Source of the DNA: Verrucomicrobiota bacterium
GTDB lineage: Bacteria > Verrucomicrobiota > Kiritimatiellia > CAIKKV01 > CAITUY01
Assembly: GCA_011391785.1 (NCBI GenBank)
Contig: JAABPW010000325.1
Coordinates: 1 to 52,238, forward strand
DNA length: 52,238 nt
Direction of reading: 5' to 3'
The position numbers were made by a program, and so were the translations under genes. This document shows, one piece after another, positions 1-8,575 of this stretch. The stretch's first letter is position 1. Every line of letters begins with the position of its first letter. The notes beneath the pieces were generated by a model. It was not told the DNA's origin and ran no database searches. It saw only the letters and a list, made by a program, of their open reading frames with translations.

Positions 1-20
1 CCCTGAGCGAAGTCGAAGGG
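1..20. repeat. Short hairpin repeat at window edge
   Basis: An imperfect palindrome with outer arms CCCT/AGGG around a GCGAAGTCG core. Short palindromes of this look are scattered between genes in many bacterial genomes. It abuts the 21..99 repeat directly, so the two look like a mosaic of mobile hairpins. It may continue to the left of the window. Confidence 0.45.
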
Positions 21-99
21 GTGCCACGGGTCGCAAAAATGTTCGGTTCCCGCCACGCAAGGTGGCGGGGCACCCCCTATAACAGACCCATTACCTACA
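21..99 (+). repeat. Intergenic hairpin repeat, copy A (inverted with respect to copy B at 1904..1984)
   Basis: About 79 bases that match the reverse complement of 1904..1984 with a handful of substitutions and a small length difference in a C-run. The core is a perfect hairpin with stem CCCGCCAC/GTGGCGGG at 49..56 and 62..69 and loop GCAAG. The repeat runs into the last codons and TAG stop (95..97) of the NUDIX gene, so that gene's C-terminus is partly repeat-derived. The two copies bracket the nudix-folC pair in opposite orientations. Confidence 0.8.
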
Positions 100-568
100 A
101 AACCGGTATGGTGCTTCCCCATCCTGCAGCGGAGGACAAGACCTTCAACCAGGCAGGCAGGAGTTTGCGCAGGGGAAAAGGCTCAAGGTGATTCCGACCC
201 AAGGCGGATAAAGGGATCCATTTGAACGCAATCCAATGCTCGCAGGCCTCAGGAACGGCCCCGGGTGAAAGGCGGGGGATATCCATCCGGAACATCAGGT
301 TGATCTCACAATGCCTTTTCCCTTTCTGGATGAAGGTATGCTCGACCGCCCCCAGGAACTCCTTCACGTTCGCCTTCACCCCAAGCTCCTCCTGGATCTC
401 GCGCACGAGTCCGGCACCAGCCCTTTCGCCGAATTCCACATGCCCGCCGGGCAAATACGTGTTGGCCGCCCCTTTGCTCTGGCACACCAGCAGTTTCCCT
501 TCCTTTACGCAAACGCCCCGCACCAGGATTTCGATGGTCTTGTCATGGCTCACAGGAACACCCCTCAT
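95..568 (-). CDS. NUDIX hydrolase (MutT-like)
   Basis: A 157-residue single-domain NUDIX protein expected to hydrolyse a nucleoside diphosphate linked to another moiety, using Mg2+. The full Nudix box is visible around residues 42-64: GHVEFGE, seven residues, then REIQEELGV, with the metal-binding REIQEE core intact. Substrate cannot be told from sequence; COG1051-like proteins of this size include ADP-ribose or NUDT-type enzymes. It lies downstream of folC and overlaps its 3' end by 26 bases, so the two are probably co-translated. The ATG at 568 gives the longest form. A GTG five codons further in (551..553) has a better-spaced GAGGGG and may be the real start. The last codons and stop lie in a dispersed hairpin repeat. 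Association with FolC fits dihydroneopterin triphosphate or nucleotide clean-up, but that is only inference. Confidence 0.85.
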   Translation of the reverse strand: MRGVPVSHDKTIEILVRGVCVKEGKLLVCQSKGAANTYLPGGHVEFGERAGAGLVREIQEELGVKANVKEFLGAVEHTFIQKGKRHCEINLMFRMDIPRLSPGAVPEACEHWIAFKWIPLSALGRNHLEPFPLRKLLPAWLKVLSSAAGWGSTIPVL

Positions 569-1859
569 CCTTTATCTGATTCAACACTTCGCCCGCAAGA
601 AATAGGGAACCGGCAATACAAACGGCGCCATCATGTTCACAGGCCCAGTTCTTCGCCTGTTTCAGCGCCACGGACAGGGAGGCCGGCTCCGCCTCCCACC
701 CTTCCGTCCTCGCAATCTGCACCAGTTTATCCGGCGCCAGGCTTCGCTCCGTGTCAATCGGAACAGCCCAGCACTTGCGGACAGAGGAAGCCCCCATGGC
801 CTTGGCAAACCCGAGCGCGTCCTTGTCGTTGCACATGCCCCAGACAAGGGCGATCTTCCGCTTCTTGAACAATTCCTTCAAGGATGCCGCCAGGGTATTT
901 GCCCCGTCGGGATTATGGGCGCCATCCAGGACCATCGGGGGATCCCGCGAAAGGATTTGAAGCCGCCCCGGCCAGATCGCCTTGGAAAGGCCGGTCCGGA
1001 TGATCTCGGCCGGTATCGCCACAGGGCTGCAGGCGGCCAGGGTTTCAAGCGTTGCCACAACCGTGGCACAATTCTCAAGCTGATGCCGCCCCAGCATCGC
1101 CATCAACACAGGACCGTAATTCAGCTCTCCCCCGGAAATGGAAACCTTCTGGCCATCCAAATCCTGGGCCACACGCCGCACGGAAACGGCTTCAGCGGCA
1201 TTTACGAAAGGCGCCTTGCGGGCCTGCGCGGTGTTTCGAATGACAGCCAGCGCCTCCTCCGGAGTGGCTCCGCAAACCACGGGACGCCCGGGCTTGATAA
1301 TTCCAGCCTTCTCCCCGGCAATCGCCTCGATCGTATTCCCAAGGTAATCCGTGTGCTCCAACCCGATACGGGTAATCACTGAAATCAAGGGCAGCACGAC
1401 ATTGGTGGAATCCAGACGCCCCCCCATCCCGGTCTCCACCACCGCCACCTGGACCTTGCATTGCCGGAAATACTCAAAAGCCAGAGCTGTGGTGAATTCA
1501 AAAAAGGTGGCTTCACGTCCCTCCGCGGCAACGGCGGCGGCATGGGGCTCCATCTCCCCGAACAGGGCCGCAAGAGTCTTGTCGGAAATATCCTCCCCGT
1601 CCACCTTGATCCGCTCATTGAACCGGATCAGGTGCGGCGAAGTATAGAGGCCGACTCGCAGGCCAGCCTCACGCAGGACGGACTCCAACATCGCGCACAC
1701 GGACCCCTTGCCGTTGGTGCCTGCAACATGGATGGTGGCAAAGGCGTGATGGGGATTGCCAAGTCGCTCCAACAGGGCAAGCGTTGTCTCCAGGCCCGGC
1801 TTGACCCCGAAGGTCCGCAACGCAACCAGCCGCTCCAGCGATTGTTCAAGTGTCCTCAT
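543..1859 (-). CDS. folC: Bifunctional folylpolyglutamate synthase/dihydrofolate synthase
   Basis: A 438-residue Mur-ligase-family protein that adds glutamate to dihydropteroate and to reduced folates in the cytoplasm with ATP. The ATP-binding loop HVAGTNGKGSV is near residues 44-54. The family block ETGMGGRLDSTN is near 141-152, followed by EHTDYLG and a GEKAGIIKPG stretch that carries the usual lysine. The C-terminal domain begins near LDGAHNPDG (about residue 312). The length is normal for FolC. The gene is first in a two-gene minus-strand unit with the NUDIX gene, and reads away from the SPFH gene at 2074. The 214-base divergent gap between them is largely filled by a hairpin repeat, so any promoter must sit in or beside the repeat. 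Confidence 0.95.
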   Translation of the reverse strand: MRTLEQSLERLVALRTFGVKPGLETTLALLERLGNPHHAFATIHVAGTNGKGSVCAMLESVLREAGLRVGLYTSPHLIRFNERIKVDGEDISDKTLAALFGEMEPHAAAVAAEGREATFFEFTTALAFEYFRQCKVQVAVVETGMGGRLDSTNVVLPLISVITRIGLEHTDYLGNTIEAIAGEKAGIIKPGRPVVCGATPEEALAVIRNTAQARKAPFVNAAEAVSVRRVAQDLDGQKVSISGGELNYGPVLMAMLGRHQLENCATVVATLETLAACSPVAIPAEIIRTGLSKAIWPGRLQILSRDPPMVLDGAHNPDGANTLAASLKELFKKRKIALVWGMCNDKDALGFAKAMGASSVRKCWAVPIDTERSLAPDKLVQIARTEGWEAEPASLSVALKQAKNWACEHDGAVCIAGSLFLAGEVLNQIKDEGCSCEP

Positions 1860-1903
1860 ACCCGGTCAAATTCGCACGTTTCCAATCGTCGTTCAATATT
1901 GAA

Positions 1904-1984
1904 TGTAGGTAATGGGTCGGTTAAGGGGGGGGTGCCCCGCCACCTTGCGTGGCGGGAACCAAACATTTTCGCGCCCCGTGGCAC
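1904..1984 (-). repeat. Intergenic hairpin repeat, copy B
   Basis: The reverse complement of this stretch closely matches 21..99. It contains the hairpin CCCGCCAC/GTGGCGGG (1936..1943 and 1949..1956, loop CTTGC). Unlike copy A, it runs into a second perfect hairpin with stem CCCCGTGGC/GCCACGGGG (1974..1982 and 1988..1996, loop ACAAG). It fills most of the divergent intergenic region between folC and the first SPFH gene. A twin-hairpin layout like this resembles REP/REPIN-type elements; no associated RayT-type transposase is present in the window. Confidence 0.8.
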
Positions 1985-2073
1985 AAGGCCACGGGGACGC
2001 CCCCATATGATTGTTTGACGATATTGGCACAGGCAACTAAAGTTACCGCCAATTGCAAAAGAAATGAGGCTCA

Positions 2074-3609
2074 ATGATGAACAAGATCCCGCACTTCGAC
2101 TCTTCGGATAATCCGCCGCCGATTTTACGGCAGTTCTCCCTGTTGCGGGCGGCCTTCTGGCCGATCTTCATCCTGGGAATCCTGCTGTTTATTCCCCTCT
2201 TCACCTGGTTCTTCTGCCGAATCGAGCCGGGTAGCGGCGAAATTGCCATCCTGATCCACAAAACCGGCGAAGACCTGCCCTCGGGCCAGCTCCTGGCCGA
2301 ATCCCCAAAACAAAAGGGGATTCAACTTGAGGTGCTTGCGGAAGGGCGATTTTTCCGCAACCCCCTGTTCTGGGACTGGCAAATGGCCCAGATCACGGAC
2401 ATCCCCGCAGGCAAGCTGGGCGTGGTCACCCGTCTCTACGGGAAGAACCTTCCCGCCAACCAGATCATCGCCGGAAAAGGCGAGAAAGGGATCCTCGCCG
2501 ACATCCTGAGCCCCGGCAAGCACCGGCTCAACCCCTACGCCTTCCGCGTCGACCTGGCCGATGCCATCACCATCCGCCCGGGACATGTCGGGGTCGTGAC
2601 GTCGCTGAATGGCGAAGATGTCCTGAGCGGCACATCCACCAACAAACCCAACGGCTTCCTGGTTGAAAAATCGATGAAGGGGATCATCTCCGATGTCCTG
2701 GACTCAGGAACCTACTATCTGAACCCCTATCTCTTCAGCGTGGCCGAGGTCAACCTCCGAAGCCAGCGGTTCGAGATGAGCGGACTGGATGCCATCACCT
2801 TCCTGACCATGGATGGGTTCACCGTATCCGTTGAAGGTACCATCGAGTTCGCCCTGCAGGGTGACAAGGCGGCGCTCCTGACCCACCGGGTCGGCGATAT
2901 AAACGACATCATCAAGAAAGTGATCCTGCCCCGCGCCCGCGGCTTCAGCCGCATAGAGGGCAGCAAGCATCCCGCCACCACGTTCATCGTCGGCGAGACC
3001 CGGCAGCAGTTCCAGAAAGACCTCGAAGCACACCTGCACACCACCTGCGAAAAATGGGGCGTTTCCATCCGGTCGGTGCTGATCCGCAACATCACCCCGC
3101 CCGAGGAAATCGCCAGCATCATCCGGGACCGTGAAGTCGCGGTCCAGGAAAGCAAGCGCTACGACATGGAAATCGGACAGGCCAAATCAAAGGCCGAACT
3201 CGTGAAGCAGGAGATGCTGGCCAAGCAGAGTAGCGAGAAGGTGGAAGCCGACACCGCCCGCATCCGCGCCGTGATCAATGCCACACAGGAACAGACCGTG
3301 CGCGTCGTCCAGGCCAACCGGGAACTGGAGGTGGCCAAGATCGAGAATGATGCCGCCATCGCCCAGGCCAAGGCCGTCATGTACAAGGCGGAAGCCGAAG
3401 CCGCCGTCGTGAACATGCAGAACGTGGCCGAGGCGTCCGTCTTCGCCAACCAGGTCCAGGCCTTCAGCAACGGCATGAACTACTCTCGCTATACTTTCTA
3501 CAAGAAAGTCGGTCCGCGCATCCAGTCCATCCTCACCACCGATCAGGGTGATGGGCTCGGCGCACTGTTCAACCCCTATCTTCCCCAGGCGCCCAAGGAG
3601 GTCAAATAA
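2074..3609 (+). CDS. SPFH/band-7 membrane protein 1 (triple N-terminal repeat)
   Basis: 511 residues. After a short polar N-terminus there is one transmembrane segment (about 26-48). Three ~57-residue repeats follow (about 50-108, 108-165 and 165-228). Each follows the pattern PG-x-x-GVVT, then G-x-x-LP-x-G, KGI, L-x-PG-x-Y-x-x-NP. Next comes an SPFH domain (about 235-360), then a long Ala/Glu/Lys-rich helix (about 365-470) typical of band-7 coiled coils. With an N-terminal anchor and no cleavable signal the bulk is probably periplasmic, as in HflK/HflC. Such proteins form ring- or cage-like membrane scaffolds. The stop codon overlaps the next gene's start (TAATG), so the pair is likely made in fixed ratio. 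Either of two consecutive ATGs (2074, 2077) could be the start. The specific role is unknown. Confidence 0.88.
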   Translation: MMNKIPHFDSSDNPPPILRQFSLLRAAFWPIFILGILLFIPLFTWFFCRIEPGSGEIAILIHKTGEDLPSGQLLAESPKQKGIQLEVLAEGRFFRNPLFWDWQMAQITDIPAGKLGVVTRLYGKNLPANQIIAGKGEKGILADILSPGKHRLNPYAFRVDLADAITIRPGHVGVVTSLNGEDVLSGTSTNKPNGFLVEKSMKGIISDVLDSGTYYLNPYLFSVAEVNLRSQRFEMSGLDAITFLTMDGFTVSVEGTIEFALQGDKAALLTHRVGDINDIIKKVILPRARGFSRIEGSKHPATTFIVGETRQQFQKDLEAHLHTTCEKWGVSIRSVLIRNITPPEEIASIIRDREVAVQESKRYDMEIGQAKSKAELVKQEMLAKQSSEKVEADTARIRAVINATQEQTVRVVQANRELEVAKIENDAAIAQAKAVMYKAEAEAAVVNMQNVAEASVFANQVQAFSNGMNYSRYTFYKKVGPRIQSILTTDQGDGLGALFNPYLPQAPKEVK

Positions 3610-5282
3610 TGAATTCGCTTAAATCCGTTATCATTGGTTCCATCGTACTCGTTCTCCTCGCCATCTTCACCTGGGAATGGGGCTTTTGCCGTTTTTATGT
3701 TGAGCCGGACCAGATGGCGATCCTCATCGCCAGAATCGGCACCCCCCTGCCGCCGGGGGAAATCCTGGCGAAGAAGGGACAAATGGGCATTCAGGAGGAG
3801 GTTCTGGGCGAGGGTCGCCATTTCAGGAACCCCTTCGAATTTGACCATCAGATCATGCCCGTGATCAACATCCCGCCCGGCAAAGTCGGCGTGGTCACCG
3901 CCAAGGTTGGAGCTGAATTGCCACAGGGCGAATTCCTCGCCAATGATGGCCAGAAGGGTGTTTCCCGGCGCGTGCTGGGCCCTGGAAAATACCGCATCAA
4001 CCCCATTGGCTATGAGGTTCAGATCGAGGACGCCGTGGCGATTCCCATCGGCTATGTCGGCCTCATCACCTCGCTATCCGGAACCCAGGCCCCTCAAGGC
4101 GCCTTCGCCAAGCCCGGAGAAAAAGGCGTCCGATCAGATATTCTCCAGCCCGGCCTGTATTATGTGAACCCGAAGGAATTCCAGATCAACGTCCTGGAAA
4201 TCGGCGTCAACCAGGTATCCCTGTTGGGCCGGGAAGGCAGCACCGTCATTACGAAGGGCAAAATTGAAGGGCAGAATGCCGCCATGGAAGCCCTTGAGGG
4301 GAACCTGCTCAAGCAACAGCAGGCGAAGCGACGTGACTATTACCAGCAGATGGATGCCGACACCCAGCAGCGGACAGCCAGCCAGCCTCCAGCCAAACGT
4401 CCCGCCACACAGCAACGTGACACCGACAACGTGCATGTCCTCAATGAGTTCGTGTCCTTCCCCTCGCGTGACGGTTTTCTTATCAGCCTCGACATGACCC
4501 TTGAATACGAATTTCTCCCCGAAAGCATTGCCTGGCTTTACCGGAGCTACGGGGATCTTCCCGCCGTGGTCGACAAGATTATCATGCCGCAGATCCTCTC
4601 CATCACCCGCAACAAGGGCTCTGAATACCGCGCCAAGGACTTCATCCTCGGCGAGGGCCGCGAGAAGTTCCAGAACGATATGACGGAGGCGCTATCCAAG
4701 ACCATGGCCGAGAAAAAGATTATCACCCACAATGCCCTTATCCGTCATGTGGATGTCCCCATGCAGATTCTTGACCCCATCCAGAAGGCCAGCATCGCCA
4801 CGGAACAGAACCTGACCAACATCGAGCGGCAGAACACGGCGCGGAAGCAGGCTGAACTGAACAGCAACCAGTCGCTGATCGAACAGCGCCGTGCCCAGGT
4901 CGCCCAGGAGACCCTGAAGCTCAAGGCGGAGATTGCCGCCGACCAGGACAAGCAGGTGGCCGAGATTCAAGCCGGAACGGTCCAGCAGATTGCCTTGATT
5001 GACAAAAACACCGCCGAAGTCCGGGCCAACAAGACCCGCACCCTCGGGAAAGCCGCCGCCGATGCCATGAAACTTGTCGAAAGCGAACGGGCCCGCGGGT
5101 CACAGATGAAAACCCAGGCCTTTGGCGACCCCATCGCCTACAGCCTCTATGAATTCGCCGGCAGCCTCCGCCCGGACCTGATGATCAACATCCTGCACTC
5201 CGGCCAGGGAACCCTCTGGACCGACCTCGAAAAAGCCAATCTCGGGGAGCTGGGCGGCGCGTCTCTGCTGAACAAGAAGTAA
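3609..5282 (+). CDS. SPFH/band-7 membrane protein 2 (partner of protein 1)
   Basis: 557 residues, with the same plan as the preceding gene: an N-terminal membrane anchor (about 5-25), three repeats with the PG-x-x-GVVT ... KG-x-x-x-x-VLGPG-x-Y-x-x-NP pattern (about 30-85, 85-145, 145-200), an SPFH domain (about 275-410) and a long helical tail rich in Ala, Gln and Glu. A polar, Gln-rich insertion (about 215-275) separates the repeats from the SPFH domain and is absent from the partner. It starts inside the partner's stop codon, so the two are translationally coupled. A tandem pair of paralogous SPFH proteins recalls HflK-HflC hetero-oligomers, but the triple repeat is not part of those proteins. 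No protease or NfeD partner gene is adjacent, so its function is open. Confidence 0.88.
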   Translation: MNSLKSVIIGSIVLVLLAIFTWEWGFCRFYVEPDQMAILIARIGTPLPPGEILAKKGQMGIQEEVLGEGRHFRNPFEFDHQIMPVINIPPGKVGVVTAKVGAELPQGEFLANDGQKGVSRRVLGPGKYRINPIGYEVQIEDAVAIPIGYVGLITSLSGTQAPQGAFAKPGEKGVRSDILQPGLYYVNPKEFQINVLEIGVNQVSLLGREGSTVITKGKIEGQNAAMEALEGNLLKQQQAKRRDYYQQMDADTQQRTASQPPAKRPATQQRDTDNVHVLNEFVSFPSRDGFLISLDMTLEYEFLPESIAWLYRSYGDLPAVVDKIIMPQILSITRNKGSEYRAKDFILGEGREKFQNDMTEALSKTMAEKKIITHNALIRHVDVPMQILDPIQKASIATEQNLTNIERQNTARKQAELNSNQSLIEQRRAQVAQETLKLKAEIAADQDKQVAEIQAGTVQQIALIDKNTAEVRANKTRTLGKAAADAMKLVESERARGSQMKTQAFGDPIAYSLYEFAGSLRPDLMINILHSGQGTLWTDLEKANLGELGGASLLNKK

Positions 5283-5345
5283 TAGGATTGGCCGCTCACC
5301 TCATTGTCTTGACTCTTTCGCCCTGTGTGGTTTGATTAATAATTC

Positions 5346-7742
5346 ATGGGCTTTTTCAAGAAACATCGTTACGCGGGCTATCTGCTGGCCGCGGCCATCC
5401 TGCTGGCCGCGGCGGTTGCCATCTACCCGTACGACACCGCCATCTACCAGATGCTCCGGACCTTCTCCCACCGCGTCGGAAAGATTCATATCGTCCAGGA
5501 GATGTTGAATCTGGTCCGTCCCTTCGGAAAAGGGGATGTGGTCATTCTGATCGTGACCGGACTCGCCATTGCCGGCGCACGCCGGAAAGCGGCCCATATC
5601 CTGATCGCCCTGCTGGTGGTAACAGTCCTCATCTGGCCGTTTAAAATCGGCATCGCCCGGGAACGTCCCGGTTTCACCAACAAGCATTCCTTCCCCAGCG
5701 GTGATGTCGCAACCGCCGCCGCCTTCTGTGTCCCCCTCATGACCGCATCCCCATGGACGGCCCCTCTGGCGGTCGTCATCACAGGGGGGGTTGCCACCGG
5801 CCGCGTGTATGACGGACGGCACTTCCCCAGCGACGTACTCGCCGGTGCCGCCTTCGGGATTCTCAGTAGCGCCCTCGCCCTCGCCATCCTGCGGAGACGC
5901 CCCTGGCAGCCAAAACGAGTCTGGTTCCTCGCCGTAGCAGGACTCATCGTGGCCTTCTCCCTGCTGAACCTCACCTGGGCCCGCGCCACACCCTTTGTGG
6001 TCGACTTCCTCCGCGTCTGGGGCCCGCCCGGCGCATTCCTTCTGATCGCCAGCCTGATTCCCGTCTGGCAGCGAAGAAAAAAACAAGCCTTCGGCATTCG
6101 GAGTTCACGGCTTCTCTTCCCCCTGCTCTTCGCCGTTTACCTTTCCCTCACCACGGCCTCCACCTTGTGGGACCGTGACGAACCGCGTTTTTCGCGCGCC
6201 ACCGTTGAAATGGTGGAGTCCGGAAATTATCTTTACCCGACGTTCAACGGCTCGCTTCGCCCGGACAAGCCCATCCTGATCTACTGGCTTATGTCCGTAC
6301 CCGTCCGCCTTCTGGGTGTCTCCGAACTCTCCTGCCGCCTCGTGGCCCCAATCGCCACCCTTCTGGCGGCCCTGCTGGCGGCGTGGATCGCCTACCGCCT
6401 GGGAGGCAGGCAAGCCGGACTGCTGGCGGGATTGTGCATGATGCTTACTCCCTTGATGGCCGTCAGCGGAACCGCCGCAACAACCGATGCGCTCCTGCTG
6501 GCCTGCATCAGCGGCGCCATTTTCGCCTTCCTGCTGTCCTGGCTGGACGGATTCCGGATCTGGCACATTTTACTGATGATAGCGTCACTCGCTGGCGCCA
6601 TGCTGACCAAGGGACCGGTGGGACTGGTTGTCCCGCTCCTGGTCATCGCCAGCATCATGATCTTCGTCCGGACCGGGGCGATCCGCCCCCTTCCCTACAC
6701 AGGCTGGCTCCTGTTCGCCGTAGCCTCCTCCACGATCCTGTTCCTGGCATGGGGACTCCCCGCCAATGCCGCCACAAACGGAAAATTCCTTCAGATGGGA
6801 ATCGGGAAGCATGTGGTCAGCCGCTCCCTCACCGCCATGGAGAGCCACGGGGGAAAGAATTTCTTTTTTTATTTTTATTACCTGCCGGTGCTGCTCCTGA
6901 CGTTTTTCCCCTGGACGCTGTATTTGCCGCGACTTTTTGCCCGGAAGAATTCTCCCTCCCCCGGCAACATGACCCTCCCAGCGGCCACGGTCGGCCGCCT
7001 GCTCCTTTGCTGGGTGATCCCTGTTGTCGTCCTCATGAGCCTTGTCGCCACCAAGCTGCCGCATTACATCCTGCCCGCCTGGCCCGCCTTGGCGGTTGCG
7101 ACGGCACTGGGAATCCAGCGCGCCAGCCGTGACGGCAAGGAAGGCAACCGTTCCGTTGCGGCGAAAACCGGCCTCCTCCTGTTTCTGGTTGTTGGCAGCG
7201 CCCTCGGGCTCGGGCTCATCATTGCCCCCTGGTTTCTCCCGCTGTTCGGCGCGCGCATTCCCGCAACAGGCGTCGGCCTGATTTTCCTGGCCATGGTCAT
7301 CCTTGCCTGGCGGCAGTACCGGATCGCCCGGCATGAGGCCGTTGCGGCCATCCTCATGGCCGGCATGATCGCCGTCCTGATGTCGGCTTCACTCCTGCTC
7401 CTTCCCGCCCTTGAAAAACATAAGCCCGCGCCGTTTATCGCGGAAGTAATCCTGAACCGTTCGGATTCGTCCGTGCCTGTGACCACCTGCGGGTTCGGTG
7501 AGCCGAGCCTGAACTTCTACATCGGGCGGAGCCCGATCATGGCCATAGAGACTGACGCGCTTCCCGCCTGGGCCGCCGCCCCCGGGAAAGGAATCCTGGT
7601 AATCACGGAATTGAAGAGAAGAGGCCAGCGATGCCTCGATGACTCCCCGGCGATTGATACGCTGGATATCATTCCCGGCTTCAACTACTCTCAGGGAAAA
7701 TGGGTCCGGGTTCATATCCTGACCAGGGATAATGCACCATGA
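5346..7742 (+). CDS. Fusion of PAP2-family phosphatase and ArnT-like (GT83) glycosyltransferase
   Basis: 798 residues, strongly hydrophobic throughout. The N-terminal ~200 residues are a PAP2 phosphatase. Motif 1 KIGIARERP is at about 99-107. Motif 2 reads FPSGD near 118, where PSGH is usual. Motif 3 RVYDGRHFPSD is near 153. The remainder is a multi-spanning ArnT/PMT-type transferase: DRDEPRFSRAT near residue 276 matches the periplasmic catalytic loop signature, and RPDKPILIYWL follows. ArnT-type enzymes take a sugar from polyprenyl phosphate on the periplasmic side; PAP2 enzymes there remove phosphate from polyprenyl pyrophosphate or lipid A. One chain may therefore combine carrier recycling or lipid dephosphorylation with sugar transfer. 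The stop overlaps the next gene by four bases (ATGA). Acceptor and sugar cannot be read from sequence. Confidence 0.87.
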   Translation: MGFFKKHRYAGYLLAAAILLAAAVAIYPYDTAIYQMLRTFSHRVGKIHIVQEMLNLVRPFGKGDVVILIVTGLAIAGARRKAAHILIALLVVTVLIWPFKIGIARERPGFTNKHSFPSGDVATAAAFCVPLMTASPWTAPLAVVITGGVATGRVYDGRHFPSDVLAGAAFGILSSALALAILRRRPWQPKRVWFLAVAGLIVAFSLLNLTWARATPFVVDFLRVWGPPGAFLLIASLIPVWQRRKKQAFGIRSSRLLFPLLFAVYLSLTTASTLWDRDEPRFSRATVEMVESGNYLYPTFNGSLRPDKPILIYWLMSVPVRLLGVSELSCRLVAPIATLLAALLAAWIAYRLGGRQAGLLAGLCMMLTPLMAVSGTAATTDALLLACISGAIFAFLLSWLDGFRIWHILLMIASLAGAMLTKGPVGLVVPLLVIASIMIFVRTGAIRPLPYTGWLLFAVASSTILFLAWGLPANAATNGKFLQMGIGKHVVSRSLTAMESHGGKNFFFYFYYLPVLLLTFFPWTLYLPRLFARKNSPSPGNMTLPAATVGRLLLCWVIPVVVLMSLVATKLPHYILPAWPALAVATALGIQRASRDGKEGNRSVAAKTGLLLFLVVGSALGLGLIIAPWFLPLFGARIPATGVGLIFLAMVILAWRQYRIARHEAVAAILMAGMIAVLMSASLLLLPALEKHKPAPFIAEVILNRSDSSVPVTTCGFGEPSLNFYIGRSPIMAIETDALPAWAAAPGKGILVITELKRRGQRCLDDSPAIDTLDIIPGFNYSQGKWVRVHILTRDNAP

Positions 7743-8575
7743 GCGAAGAAAACGACGAGCGGTATGAGGATCTCCCGAGTGCTGAAGGCCGGACTCCCGT
7801 AGGCTCCCCGACGGGCTTCGTGCCTGCCACACCTCTTGGCGCCAGGCCCCCCGGGCCGGATGAAGAACCGGATCCCGTCCCGATCGAGCTGGAGATCGAG
7901 GTTGCGGAATCCGCAGGCAAATCCGAAAGAAAATTTTTATTCATGGCGCTCGGCATCGTCTGCTGCATTGCCATCGTCCACTATACCCCGCTCGAGCAAC
8001 TCACCAATGACCAGAACTGGAAGCAGCAGGTCCAAGCACTCGGGATCTGGGCGTACGCCCTCTTTTTCCTGGTTAGCACCGGCTTGATCGCCTTGGGCAT
8101 CCCCCGCATGTTCCTGTGCGGACTGGCTGGCGCCCTGTTCGGATTCATCTGGGGATTCATCATTGGACAGATCTCCGCCCTGTTTGGATCCTATGCCACC
8201 TTCTGTTTTGCCCGTCTGGGTGGGCGGGATTGGGTGATGAAACGCATTGAAAACAAACAGCGGCTCCGGAATCTGCTCAAGAAGCCATCCACCTTCACCA
8301 TTGTCCTGGTACGCCAGCTTCCCATTGCCGGAATTGTCCCCAACTTGATACTGGGGTTGACGCCCGTGAAACACCGGTATTTCCTGCTGGGTTCCTTTTT
8401 GGGCTACCTTCCAAGCTCAGCCCTGGTCGCCGCCATGGGAAGCAGTCTGGGTAAAGGGTTCAGCCGTGAAACCGTGGCTCATTCCATAAGCCAGATCGGT
8501 CTGGCCATGCTCGGCCTTGGCGCCATTTCCTGGCTGGTCTGGACGTTGAAGAAGAAGCTCGCCCAGCGTCACTAA
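7739..8575 (+). CDS. VTT/SNARE-associated (TVP38/DedA-like) membrane protein
   Basis: 278 residues. A ~60-residue acidic, proline-rich cytoplasmic N-terminus precedes about five or six hydrophobic segments. The central block has the VTT-domain look: GIPRMFLCGLAGALFGFIWG, then VRQLPIAGIVPNLILGLT and the GSFLGYLPSS stretch. VTT/DedA proteins are lipid scramblases or undecaprenyl-phosphate flippases. Translational coupling to the PAP2-GT83 gene (4-base overlap) makes a role in moving polyprenyl phosphate or a lipid product attractive, as inference. The stop codon lies in the left arm of a long palindrome (8571..8693). Confidence 0.85.
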   Translation: MSEENDERYEDLPSAEGRTPVGSPTGFVPATPLGARPPGPDEEPDPVPIELEIEVAESAGKSERKFLFMALGIVCCIAIVHYTPLEQLTNDQNWKQQVQALGIWAYALFFLVSTGLIALGIPRMFLCGLAGALFGFIWGFIIGQISALFGSYATFCFARLGGRDWVMKRIENKQRLRNLLKKPSTFTIVLVRQLPIAGIVPNLILGLTPVKHRYFLLGSFLGYLPSSALVAAMGSSLGKGFSRETVAHSISQIGLAMLGLGAISWLVWTLKKKLAQRH

